DNA from: Onthophagus taurus
Lineage: Eukaryota > Arthropoda > Insecta > Coleoptera > Scarabaeidae
NCBI RefSeq assembly: GCF_036711975.1
Contig: NC_091971.1
Span: 7,199,501 to 7,263,500 of the forward strand
Length of the DNA stretch: 64,000 bases
Reading direction: 5' to 3'
The notes beneath the pieces are model-generated. The model worked only from the letters and a program-made list of their open reading frames with translations, was not told the origin of the DNA and did no database searches. Made by a program: the position numbers and the translations under genes. Positions 46,506 to 57,486 of this stretch are shown here, one piece after another; the stretch's first letter is position 1, and every line of letters begins with the position of its first letter.

Positions 46506-48615
46506 CCATATCTGAAGCTGCTAGTTTTCCATATATACATATACATAGAATAATCATGCAAAATAATTTGATATTAAAATAGTATTATTTAAGTGTTTGC
46601 CTAACCTATCCTTTGATATGGACCCCCTCAGCTGATAGAATGAGAGTCATTCGGCTTGCGCATACTACATATCAATCCTTTTATTCCACGTGGAAAATAA
46701 CCATGATCCTCTGATCTCAATGAGAGTTAGTACTTTCATGGAGGCATTGTCGTTAGTGAGGCTTACAAACCCTCCAGCATGCCTATGAAGTGGGTATATT
46801 TGCATCATGGTTATTTTCCACGTGGAATAATAGGATTGATATGCTGTATGCCCAAGCTGAATGACTCTCATTCTGTCAGCGGAAGGAATCGATATCAAAG
46901 GATAGGTTCGGCAAACACTTAAATAATACTATTTTAATATTCAATTATTTTGCACTAATTTTCTATTTATATGTACATATGGTACACTGGCTCAAGATAT
47001 AGAAGTATTCAATAAATTTTCCACGAGGAATTATAATAAAAATTGCATATATACGTATAACTAAAATATTCGTGCAAAATACTTTAATATTAAAATACTA
47101 TTATTTAAGTGTTTGCCTAACCTACCATTTAAATGACTCCACGTATCTACCGACTGGAAGTCTGGCCCCTAGTTAGAAAAAAAATAATTTCGATTAAATT
47201 CGCTTTAACTAAAGAACGGTTTGACCGATTTCAATGTTCTATATCTCAAACGAAAGCTTGCGTCTGGCTCAATAATTATGTGTAAAGCATATTGAACACT
47301 TCCATATCTGAAGCTGCTAGTTTTCCATATGTATATGTAAATAGAATAATCATGCAAAATAATTTGATATTAAAATAGTATTATTTAAGTGTTTGCCTAA
47401 CCTATCCTTTGATATGGACTCCCCCGCTGATAGAATGAGAGACATTCAGCTTACGCATACTACATACCAATCCTATTATTCCACGTGGAAAATAACCATG
47501 ATGCTCTGATCTCAATGAGAGTTAGTACTTTCATGGAGGCATTGTCGTTAGCGAGGCTTCCAAACCCTCCAGCATGCCTATGAAGTGGGTATAGTTGCAT
47601 CATGGTTATTTTCCACGTGGAATAATAGGATTGATATGCTGTATGCCCAAGCCGAATGACTCTCATTGTGTCAGCGGAAGGAGTCGATATCAAAGGATAG
47701 GTTCGGCAAACACTTAAATAATACTATTTTAATATTAAGTTATTTTGCACGAATTTTCTATTTATATGTACATATGGTACACTGGCTCAAGATATAGAAT
47801 TATTCAATATATTTTCCACGAGGAATTATACTAAAAATTGCATGTATACGTATAACTAAAATATTCGTACAAAATAATTTGATATTAAAATACTATTATT
47901 TAAGTGTTTGCCTAACCTACCATTTAAATGACTCCACGTATCTACCGACTGGAAGTCTGGCCCCTTTAGAAAAAAAATAATTTTGATTAAATTCGCTATG
48001 ACTAAAGAACGGTTTGACCGATTTCAATGTTCTATATCTCAAACGAAAGCTTGCGTCTGGCTGAATAATTATGTGTAAAGCATATTGAACACTTCCATAT
48101 CTGAAGCTGCTAGTTTTCCATATGTATATGTAAATAGAATAATCATGCAAAATAATTTGATATTAAAATAGTATTATTTAAGTGTTTGCCTAACCTATCC
48201 TTTGATATGGACTCCCCCGCTGATAGAATGAGAGACATTCAGCTTGCGCATACTACATATCAATCCTATTATTCCACGTGGAAAATAACCATGATGCTCT
48301 GATCTCAATGAGAGTTAGTACTTTCACGGAGGCATTGTCGTTAGCGAGGCTTACAAACCCTCCAGCATGCCTATGAAGTGGGTATATCTAAATCATGATT
48401 ATTTTCCACGTGGAATAATAGGATTGATATGTAGTATGCGCAAGCCAAATGACTCTCATTCTGTCAGCGGGAGGAGTCGATATCAAAGGATAGGTTCGGC
48501 AAACACTTAAATAATACTATTTTAATATTAAATAATGTTGCACGAATGTTCTATTCATATGTATATATGGTACACTAGCTCAAGATATGGAAGTATTCAA
48601 TATATTTTCCACAAG
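46503..48615. repeat. Tandem array of about 795-bp units, each with a foldback
   Basis: CCATATCTGAAGCTGCTAG recurs near 46507, 47303 and 48095, and CCTATCCTTTGATATGG at 46605, 47401 and 48194 (spacing 796 and 793). Copies are highly similar. Within each unit, about 370 bp (46571-46940, 47367-47737, 48160-48529) is an inverted repeat with arms of about 135-145 bp: ATATTAAAATAGTATTATTT at the outside, TTCCACGTGGAAAATAACCA near the loop, loop of about 90 bp. Between foldbacks: CTATCGACTGG-type spacer with TCTACCGACTGGAAGTCTGG. The repeated 77-codon frames on the minus strand come from the inverted repeats and look non-coding. Confidence 0.9.
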
Positions 48616-49493
48616 GAATAATATTTTTAATATTTTAATAATAATATTTATTAAATTATTAAATTGACGCATAGAGTGCGTCAATTTAACAATAATTACA
48701 TTGTGATATAATACAAATTGAATTCAAACATTAAATTGGAAAAACATGTCAATGGTATATATCGGATTTTCCGTGACAATAGCTTTCAGTCTCCTCCGGA
48801 ATCTTGGAACTGGCAGATTCTTTAAACATGATTCTTCTCTCGTTTGTGCCCATAGTTTAAGCTAGATTTACGCTAAGTTTTCTTTATTTATTCTCGTTTT
48901 CCTCACCATTTTATTTTTATTTTAGTACCTAAATTAGTTTATGTAAGTAGTCGTTATTAGAGTATATGCGATAAGATAATTTATAATAATTAGTATTGTA
49001 GCGTCTATGTTCGAATATATGCCTTAAATATTGTATTTTTTCTTTAATTTATTTAAATAGATTATATTTATTTATTTCTTTCATAATTTGTTTCAATAGT
49101 TGATCCCACGGTTAGGCACGGAGGCCCTAGCGTTTGCTTTACATAACTTTTATTTTATTTAATTTTTTTTTCTTTAATAGATGCGTGCGCCAATTCACGC
49201 CATCAAATCACTAAACAAGTTACACTAAAAGACATTTCCACATTTAAAGATTGTTATTATTTCCTTCAGTAAAATGTTTATTAGTCCTACTTCATTTTGG
49301 TGCGTTTTTAAGATTCTTTCTAAGGAGAATTTTAAATAGTAACGATTGTATCTGAACTTTATGTATTAATTGTTAGCTATCGACCCTTAAACATTAAACC
49401 CTTGAGCAAAGTGAAAGCATTTTATTCCTCGGATAATGAGAGAGATGAAGAAAACTTTTTCAGATGCTATTTCTTTGATGTCATTTAGATACA

Positions 49494-49525
<32 letters not shown>

Positions 49526-49829
49526 GTGACGTCCTTTGAGGTCGGGGCTAATTGATCGTCTCTTTACTTATTATGACTCTATCTCACTTATCTACAATTA
49601 TTCTATTTTTGAGAATAAACAGTACGTGATGCAACCCAACATATACAGTTGCCGACCATATGTATAAAATATGGTTAGCAATCTGGAGTAGTATAATCAA
49701 TGATATTACCTGGAATACTTGTTTACCATTATTATGATAAATGACCAATAACCTTAACTATATAATAACTATATAATATCCGTTGTCTCTTTCAGTACTA
49801 TTCATTACCTTAAACGATAAATATCAAAA
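48616..49829. other. Upstream of ionotropic receptor; no gene seen
   Basis: Has a short palindrome TTAAATTGACGC / GCGTCAATTTAA near 48653-48690 and a TA microsatellite. No other feature recognised. Confidence 0.45.
49497..49526. repeat. (TA)15 microsatellite
   Basis: Uninterrupted TA run of 30 bases, about 300 bases before the receptor start codon. Confidence 0.95.
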
Positions 49830-51464
49830 ATGTTACAATTCCAGCAAAAATTTCTAATTTTCGTAACTTTTGCTATAATTATTAAAACGAATTCTTCACA
49901 TGAAATTAAAAGTTGCATTTCCAAAAACTTACAAGGAAATACTATGATTCTTAACGGTTACATAGAACCACCAAACAAATCGATTTATTTATATAATTGG
50001 AAAAATATTTCAACACTCACCCATATTAACTTCAACAATTACATCATTAAATTTAAAAATATTCAGGAATTAAACTCAACTATAAATGCAATTAAATCAA
50101 TTTCATTTAAGTATTGCGATTCGATATTTATTGTGTACATTGAAGATGATGAATTTCCCGATGCAATCTTAAACTTGCTTAAATTTCACGATGTTTATAA
50201 AGGAATGGTGATCTCTGATGATAAATTATATAGAATTAACCCAAATGAGTTGTCTGCCTTGCCAGAAGAAATTAAATGTATTGATTTTAGATTAAATTGG
50301 GATTTTAGAAATTTATTGGTAAAATTATCTTGGGATATTCGACCACCTTACGCTATAAATGATAATAAAAATTCAACACCAGGAATTTTAATAAGTATTA
50401 TTACAACGATTTCTAAAAAATACAATTTCACCATTTACTTTAACAAACCTTCAAAGATTTATATTGATGAATTTACGCGGGATGGAGCTTTTACAACGAT
50501 CGGTTACGAGTTTAAAAATAAAATAACTGATTTAGCAGCGCATGGGGCAAGAGCTTTAACGTTTCCGCACAACCTTTACTCGTTTGATACGGTTTTTGTA
50601 GTCGAAGATGGAATCGAAATTTTATTCCCAAACCCCGATGAAATCGAAGGGTGGAAAAAGTTCGTTTCAATTTTACCACCAAAGTATTGGTGCTTGGTTT
50701 TGTTGATACACATCGTTTGTATCGTTTTATTCGTTTTGGTTAAATTTAAAGAGAACGAAATGAAGAAAAGCGATTTTATTAATATCTTTTTAATGATATT
50801 TAGTTGGAATTTAAGTTTATCTTCGAACCTTCAAACGAAACGAAACGCATTGATCCCAATAATCTTATTTTATAGCTTAATTTTGAACGTTTACATCCAA
50901 GGAAAGTTTTATAGCACATCAACAGTTCCCGCTTTTGAAAAACCAATTAATACGTTTAAAGAATTATTTTTATCTAAATACAAAATAAAAACGTCTAATA
51001 TGTTTTATAAAATGATTAATATTTATAACATAACCACGAATTATGTTGAAACGAATGATCCCCTTCAACTTGTAATCGATGAATTTTTTAAAACGCGGAA
51101 TTTTATAACACTCGGACAAAACGTTTTCACACAATTTTACCCTCAGTACAAAGGGATGTATAGAAAAATGGGATTGAGTCGTTTTTATTGCGCGATGCAA
51201 ATAAGACCTTCCTTGCCGATACTAAATCAAATGAATAACAACATTTATTTGATGCACCAAAGTGGATTAATCGAAAAATGGCAATCGGATATTCGATGGG
51301 ATCATATCATAAAATCCGAATTTTTTAGCGAAAAAACCGGACCAAAACAATTATCCATTACAAGCGTTGAAATCGCATTTTTCATTATCATATGTGGATT
51401 GATTTTATCAATTATAACATTTTTTATAGAAATAATGAAAGGAAAATTGAAGTTACACATTTAA
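49830..51464 (+). CDS. Divergent ionotropic receptor (chemosensory iGluR family), intronless
   Basis: A single 544-aa frame with TAA stop. Residues 1-22 are a likely signal peptide (FLIFVTFAIII). About 163-270 form the S1 ligand-binding lobe: VKLSWDIRPPYAI, TPGILISIITTIS, DLAAHGARALTF, FDTVFVV. M1 at about 294-314 (LLIHIVCIVLFVL), pore and M2 at about 325-366, second lobe at about 367-505, M3 at about 513-536 (AFFIIICGLILSIITFFIE), then a short tail. This is the IR layout: ligand-gated cation channels derived from glutamate receptors, used in insect taste, smell and humidity sensing, usually with IR25a or IR76b. The glutamate-binding residues are not conserved, as expected. Single-exon structure fits the species-specific divergent IRs; I cannot assign a subfamily. 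Codon use is very AT-rich like its surroundings. Confidence 0.88.
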   Translation: MLQFQQKFLIFVTFAIIIKTNSSHEIKSCISKNLQGNTMILNGYIEPPNKSIYLYNWKNISTLTHINFNNYIIKFKNIQELNSTINAIKSISFKYCDSIFIVYIEDDEFPDAILNLLKFHDVYKGMVISDDKLYRINPNELSALPEEIKCIDFRLNWDFRNLLVKLSWDIRPPYAINDNKNSTPGILISIITTISKKYNFTIYFNKPSKIYIDEFTRDGAFTTIGYEFKNKITDLAAHGARALTFPHNLYSFDTVFVVEDGIEILFPNPDEIEGWKKFVSILPPKYWCLVLLIHIVCIVLFVLVKFKENEMKKSDFINIFLMIFSWNLSLSSNLQTKRNALIPIILFYSLILNVYIQGKFYSTSTVPAFEKPINTFKELFLSKYKIKTSNMFYKMINIYNITTNYVETNDPLQLVIDEFFKTRNFITLGQNVFTQFYPQYKGMYRKMGLSRFYCAMQIRPSLPILNQMNNNIYLMHQSGLIEKWQSDIRWDHIIKSEFFSEKTGPKQLSITSVEIAFFIIICGLILSIITFFIEIMKGKLKLHI

Positions 51465-52135
51465 TAACGGCTTTTTATTTGGACAAATAAGTTAAGAGGA
51501 GTATTTACATACATTCGTAAATGCAAAGATGGATTAGAAGGAAATATATTAAATTTATTTAATACAAAGTGTTTCATACCTTATTTATAACACGAAACAC
51601 TCTATATGAATACTTTTTTCTTAAATCATTTGTCTTATTTTCTAATTTATTTACTTAAAACATTTACAATATTCTTATAACACTGTCGTAAACATTAAGC
51701 ATTAATAGATCGAGTTTCATTCATTTTCGTTTAAGCTGCACTATGCGATCAATGCAGAAAGTAAAATACAAAAATATTTTCTTAAATAAAATATCAACTA
51801 TACATATACATAATGGAGATATTTATATTTATAGATATGGAGATAAAAAGTTGTAAGCCTTTTTATTAACACATTCACAGAGAGCTTTAGGCGACTCCGA
51901 CTCGGAATATAATTGAATGTGTTAATAATTCTTAATATATCCAAGCCGTAATCGATAATTGCAATTTTTACAGTTTATTTCACTTGATCGTAGCATTTAC
52001 CGTTCCCAAGTTTAATGGGTTGATATCTGAAACACCCTACACTTTAATTAAAAAAAACATTAATGATTTACTAGTGAAAGAATAATTTTCAATTTGCACC
52101 TGCAAAGTGGGTAGTTGTTCATAATTGTCTCTTGG
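51465..52135. other. Intergenic or 3' UTRs of the convergent IR and KLHL20 genes
   Basis: The two genes converge here. A near-palindrome TATTAACACATTCA / TGAATGTGTTAATA at about 51865-51930 could fold in both transcripts. Confidence 0.45.
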
Positions 52136-55100
52136 CTACCAGATCCTATTCTCCGATTGCGGGGCCCGCATTACACCGACGCCACCACCTAACCTCCTAT
52201 AATTCATTGCGCCACATAATCGCCACTGATTTTGTTCCGTATCGTACACCTCGATAGTTTTTAAATAAGCTGTACCATCAAATCCGCCAACGGCGTATAA
52301 TTGTCCATTTACTACAGCTAATCCCACCTAAATTCAAAAATAAATAAAAATTATTATTATGAAATATCAATTTGATTTTAACCCTTTGGCGAGCGCGTCT
52401 CATAGGATTATAGGGGCGCCAAGAGAAAAATGGCAAATTAAGTGATAAAATAAAAGTTTTTTGATAACAAAACATCAGCTAAAACAAAAACAAAATGGAA
52501 TAATAGAAAAATATGTCTTCTGCCATTTGCTAAACATTTATTAACAACAAAACATTAAACATTTTTGCAAAAACGTGTACCACATCAAAATGGAAAAACC
52601 GACACAAAGTGTCGCTGCGCGCTCGCCAGAGGTTTAATCAAACTTACCCCACTTCTTCGAGACGTCATCGCAACAATCGGGCTCCAACTATTTGTGAGTG
52701 GATTATATCTCTCCGCACTAGATAATTCCATGCAATCATCTCTGCCACCAACGGCGTATATTAAATTATTAAAAACAGCGCAACCCAAATGTTTTCTTCT
52801 CGTGGACATCGGCGTCACTTGAGCCCACTTATTAATTCTTGGATCGTATTTTTCCACTGTATTCAACGGCGATTGCCCATCTGAACCTCCAATCGCGTAT
52901 AAATAACCACCGAGTACCGCAACTGCGACTCCTAAACGTCTCGTTGTCATTGGGGATACTTTACTCCATTTATTTTCTTTTGGATCGTATCTAAAAATCA
53001 AATTTAATTTTATTGTGGAGGAGTTACTTACAGTGATATCAAAAACTATTCGCTCACCATGCGTATTCCCACTATTAGTTTGATAAAAATAAAGTAAATT
53101 ACAATAGAAAAGAGTTATTATAATACAAACAGACGTTGTAATGTAAGAAATTATAAGAAACTAGCAAGAAAAAATTGTACTAACAATTTCACAATAACAA
53201 TAAAAAATATAGATTTATATATCATTTATCTATATCCGTAAATACCATTCGTAACATCCTGTATGAAGCTGGTTATCATGGGCGAATTGTCAGAAAGAAA
53301 CCAGAAAATTATTCGCTAAAACCTATAAAAATAGTAGAAATGAGTTCTGGGACAAAGTAATATTCACGGATGAGAGTAAGTTTAACATTTATAGATCCGA
53401 CGGTCGACGATATATATCGCAATAATGTGGCAATGTAGGGTATCACTTCAGAAATGTACAAGAAATTATAACACCATAATGGCCAGATAGATGTGCCGGT
53501 TGAAGAATCAAGACACATTTTTCGCAAAAAATTGAAGAAAGGAAATCATCACAATTCTTGAGATATCTCTGATCGTAGGCTAGTTCGTTACACTAGATGA
53601 TATTTCATAGCTTCATAGTCGTTACGGTCGATGTGAAACCCCGATCGCATAGAACAGAAACATGATGTTACAACAGTAGTCAACCAGATTTCAAAAGTGT
53701 TTGACAGAAAATAACTGATTGTGTTGGTATTGGTTGCATTACATGACCAATCGTATCTAGGAAACCAGTGGTGCAAATTTGTGCGTAAATAAATCCTCGG
53801 TTTTAGTTTCTGTCAGGGTTATATTTGGCATTGTGTTGTAGAATGTCAATGTAATGCACATTAGTACAGTAATTGAAATGTGCAACTATAAGAAAGCTTC
53901 GGCGTCTCATTGGAGCATTCAACATCTGCTGTTTACAACTGTAGAGAACGATCTACTGCAAAAAAATCAAATTAAAGAACAGCTTTGTTCCACGAAGTCG
54001 GCACTTCAGTTTTTAGAAAATGGCAAGGAAGCCCTGACCCAAACAACCTGTTGGCCTACTCAATGCCTAATGATCCACTTTTAATTTCATGCAACGCTTG
54101 AGACTCCGTAATCGGTGTAGTCTTGGAACAACAAATTGATCATCCCACAATCATCCCTAGATCTTAGGTTGGGCGGTGGCTCAGCGGTCAAACTCTCGGG
54201 TTGAGACGAAGACGTTCGGGGTTCGAGCCACGGTGTAAACATTTTCACCAAACCGCCCACCCATCCTTCGGAAGGGACGTTAAGCCGTCGGTCCCGGCAA
54301 CCAGTCGTTATCACCCATATGTGTAAGAGGTCTGACCACATGGCTGAATGCGCGTTAGCGCCCTTGATGCTACACCTCGTGGGAGCGTACCCGGATCAAG
54401 GGTTGATGAGCAGCTTTGCTCCACCTTGGTTCGAGGGTGTCAACGAGTGAGTGGTATCATTGAGCGGCACCTGACAGGGGCGAATCCGCACTGGGCCTGT
54501 GCACAAGCGCGCCCGGTGAGAGGGGGGTCGAACAGGAAGCGGAATCAGCCATTTCAGACCTCTTAGAGGGTGGATGTACAAGGGGCCCGTTGAGGCCTAG
54601 GTGCCGCGTATAGAATACGCACTTCCCGTACCATACATACACAATCATCCCTAATTCCATAGTGTTTAGCAATATCATCCTTGTCTGGTATCCAATATAA
54701 CGAGGAGTGTATCCCGATTTTCCCCTACATTAATAATCGTCTTTCAAAATCACTATCTATTCCATCATTAGTGACCACCATTCGTCACACGGCACACTTC
54801 AAGTCGATAACCCAATTCTTTCTAAATGTTGATTAGTGTTCGTTGTGTAATTGTTGCAACAGCTGCCGCAATCCTGTTTCTTAGGTCGGGTAGGTGATGT
54901 TTAATGTGGATTCATTACTAAAAACAACATGATCCAAAAAATCGTCGTGCAACAACATTGGTCGTCCCGTACTCTTCCCTTTACAAAAGCAGTTGGTATT
55001 TTCAAACTGAACTTAATTTGGAACGCACGTTGCACAGTAACTACAGACTCGGACTTTGCAAATGGCAGAACACAAAAAGCTTTCTGTTCTCTAGTCGCCA

Positions 55101-56576
55101 TTTTGGTACTACCACTTTTAAAACGCATGCGCAGAGGCGTTCTAGCGCATGCGCATGCATACAAACAGAACTGTTTGAGTTGCTGTTTTATTTCATATAT
55201 TAATTATGAGTTTAAGTTTCATGTAATAAATACCACAAAGTGTTAAAACCCTGTTTTATAATAAATCTTTTCTATTGCAATTTATTTTATTTTTATTAAA
55301 CTAACAGTGTGAATACGCATGGTGAGTGAATAGTTGTATACCATGGACTGTATTTTCTGTACCTTTCAACATGATTCAAACATTGCACCCCATCTTGTCC
55401 CCCAACAGCATACAACAAATTATCTAAAACAGCCACACCAACACTAGTACGACAAGAAGTTGTAGGGGCAACATCACAACACCACTGATCAGTTTGCGGA
55501 TCATATCTTTCAATGCTATTAAGATAACTTTGCCCATCATGACCCCCAACAGCATATAATAAATCGTTTAAAACGGCGACTCCAACTCCACAACGTCGTT
55601 TACTCATTGGCGCGACCATTTTCCACTCCATCGTTTGTGGATCAAATTTTTCAACTGATGCTATTGCGTCGCCACTGCACCATCCGCCTACAGCGAATAA
55701 GACTTCTCCTCGTCGAGTTGGTTTGCGAGGTCTCGTTCGAGGTCCTTGCATTAACGGTCTTTCTTGCGGGAGAAGTAAATAATTTTTGGCTTCATCGACG
55801 AGATCGCGACATGATTCATCCGATCGAACTAACAAATCGGATCCTACGGTTCCCACTAAAAATTTGGGGGTTAAAAGTGGTAATCGGACGTGTTGGAGAA
55901 CTTGAGGTAAGTGTTGGCGTCGTTCCGAAACGTTATATTTAACCCAAGACATAACCGCGTTAAAAACTTGCTCTTCTGTGCGAACATTCAATTCGTCGCT
56001 TGAAATAATATCGACTAATTGACTTACGGGTAATAATAAAAATTCTTCGCTTTCCATAACCTCTTGAAAGTTATGTTGAGTGAATTTATCGGCAATTCTT
56101 AATAATTCCCGGCATGAATGTGTGTCAGCAAAAGCCCTGATTCCCAAACAATTCGATGGATCTAATTGACGTTTTAAAAATTCGCAACAAATATCTTGAA
56201 TTTCGGTTAATTGTAATAAACAAGCGGCGGGTAAAAGAGTTTGAACGTTTGATTCTTCCACCACAATATGAGATGTATAACAAAAATCTATTAACAAATC
56301 CATCGCTACTTCATCGATATCTCGAATTGTTACTTCTGTTTGTCGTGATTCTGCTAATTCTCCTGTGAACATTGCTCGAAAATAGGGACTGCAAGCGCTT
56401 AATATTACCCGGTGAGCAAAAATCTTTCTCGTACCAACATTAAGGACGACATCGCAAAGTTCACGATGCCTCCTAAGTAACGTTAATTCGGTTAGGGTGT
56501 TTTTTGGATGTTTATCTGATGTGTGGGATAGACGAGCTGGGGATGGAGGCCGATCACCCACAGCCATATCCCCCAT
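52136..56576 (-). CDS. KLHL20: Kelch-like protein 20 (diablo), CUL3 ubiquitin-ligase adaptor
   Basis: Three exons: 56576-55363, 52990-52648 and 52327-52136, 582 aa. BTB domain at about 28-135 ([20 protein letters not shown]), BACK at about 140-245 ([20 protein letters not shown]), then six kelch repeats from residue 290, each with a GG doublet and downstream Tyr/Trp ([66 protein letters not shown]). In the family, BTB-BACK binds CUL3 and the kelch propeller binds the substrate. The ATG at 56576 is chosen because the frame upstream ends at a splice acceptor (TTTTGCAG at 56652) and [16 protein letters not shown] resembles the fly start. A 54-base 5'-UTR intron (56652-56705) precedes. The protein ends at ENRIW, somewhat shorter than the fly protein as I recall; an extra 3' exon is possible. 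The 2.4-kb intron 52991-55362 is full of transposon debris. Confidence 0.93.
53240..53430 (+). mobile_element. Tc1-like transposase remnant
   Basis: In the KLHL20 intron, plus strand: [20 protein letters not shown], then after a frameshift near 53330 [20 protein letters not shown], including the first catalytic Asp (DES) of the DDE domain. Decayed and truncated. Confidence 0.8.
54146..54653 (+). mobile_element. tRNA-derived SINE with 14-bp target-site duplication
   Basis: Body about 54160-54639 (480 bp) between two identical copies of CACAATCATCCCTA (54146-54159 and 54640-54653). The head has Pol III promoter boxes, A box TGGCTCAGCGG (54177-54187) and B box GGTTCGAGCCA (54220-54230), in a tRNA-like setting. 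A body with GGGACGTTAAGCCGTCGGTC follows, and the 3' end is CCATACATAC. An intact duplication points to a fairly recent insertion into already dead transposon sequence. I cannot name the family. Confidence 0.85.
54766..55101 (-). pseudogene. Deleted mariner-type transposase remnant
   Basis: Minus strand, KLHL20 intron. ATG at 55101 starts [20 protein letters not shown], the N-terminal domain often found on insect mariner-like transposases. From about 54900 comes a piece resembling their C-terminus in another frame: [20 protein letters not shown], a stop, then [12 protein letters not shown]. The catalytic middle is missing. Flanking ends were not resolved. Confidence 0.72.
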
Positions 56577-57486
56577 TCTACATGATCCGCGTAACTGAGA
56601 GGCCAGTTGTAGGCGTAAGGGCGGTGACGCCCAACCCCACACCGAGTCTATCTGCAAAATGAAACGTTTTTTATACCATCAAAACTTCAACATCAAATAA
56701 CTTACCTTTACGTTGGATAAAATCAACAAAAAAATTAAATCACACTCTGCTAACACTGAAGTACTCGCCTTCCTTAAGCCAAAGTTTATTCACAACATAG
56801 GTAGTCACTTTTAGTATAATTAATAGGCGGAAAATGATATTTTTAAACGTGAAATGAAATTAGTACGTGTAGAATGTTAAGAAACGAGTTTCGAGGAGGA
56901 TTTTTCTTTTAATGTACGTGTGTAGGCAGTTGGTTATGAAAAGCAATAAAAACAGTGGAATAACAGAACGTCTGTCTGTCGAAAACTGAACTGTCAAATT
57001 AATTTCGGTTTAGGGGAATTTATTTATTTTATGTTTTGATGGTCTTGTTACGGTATTTATTAATATAATAAATAAGTTATTTGTTTAATATAATAATTAA
57101 TAAAATTTTTTTAAATTGTTTGTGATATCTACAACAATTAAAATTAAATTAATATTTTGGTTAGTTTAAGTTAGGTTTGGTTAATTAGGTTGGTATTAGG
57201 TGTCAATAAAGGCGCGAAAATTTTAATTTAAATGTCAAGTATATATTTTGCTAATATTGAATGTAATATCAAATGGAAAAAAACATAAAAAAATAATAAA
57301 TATATGCTATTTTCCACGTAATTTTATTTCATTAACACATTAGTATAATAAAATTATAAATAGTGTTAATAATTTGTACTTTATCATACCAAACTAACTT
57401 TTTTTATTGTTTCCTAATTAAGTTAAATACTTTACAGAATTAATTAAAAGTTTGTTACACTAAAAAGGAGAAAAAAATAAAAAATG
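56577..57486. other. KLHL20 5' region and spacer to SPAG7
   Basis: KLHL20 5' UTR exon ends at 56706 (GTAAGT donor on the minus strand). Promoter somewhere above; no TATA box I would commit to. About 57165-57200 has several GGTTAGGTTTGG-like words common in insect DNA. Confidence 0.5.

Noticed and set aside
46665-46898. 77-codon minus-strand frame, almost identical at 47460-47693
   Set aside because: The conservation comes from the tandem foldback units, not from coding selection; the frame spans arm, loop and arm.
54929-55246. Plus-strand frames over the mariner remnant
   Set aside because: The minus strand carries the recognisable transposase pieces; the plus-strand products match nothing I know.
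55607-55942. Plus-strand frames at 55607-55942 and 56156-56368
   Set aside because: Antisense shadows of KLHL20 exon 1.
56577-56657. Extension of KLHL20 upstream of 56576
   Set aside because: No ATG in the extension, and a splice acceptor TTTTGCAG at 56652 marks it as 5' UTR.
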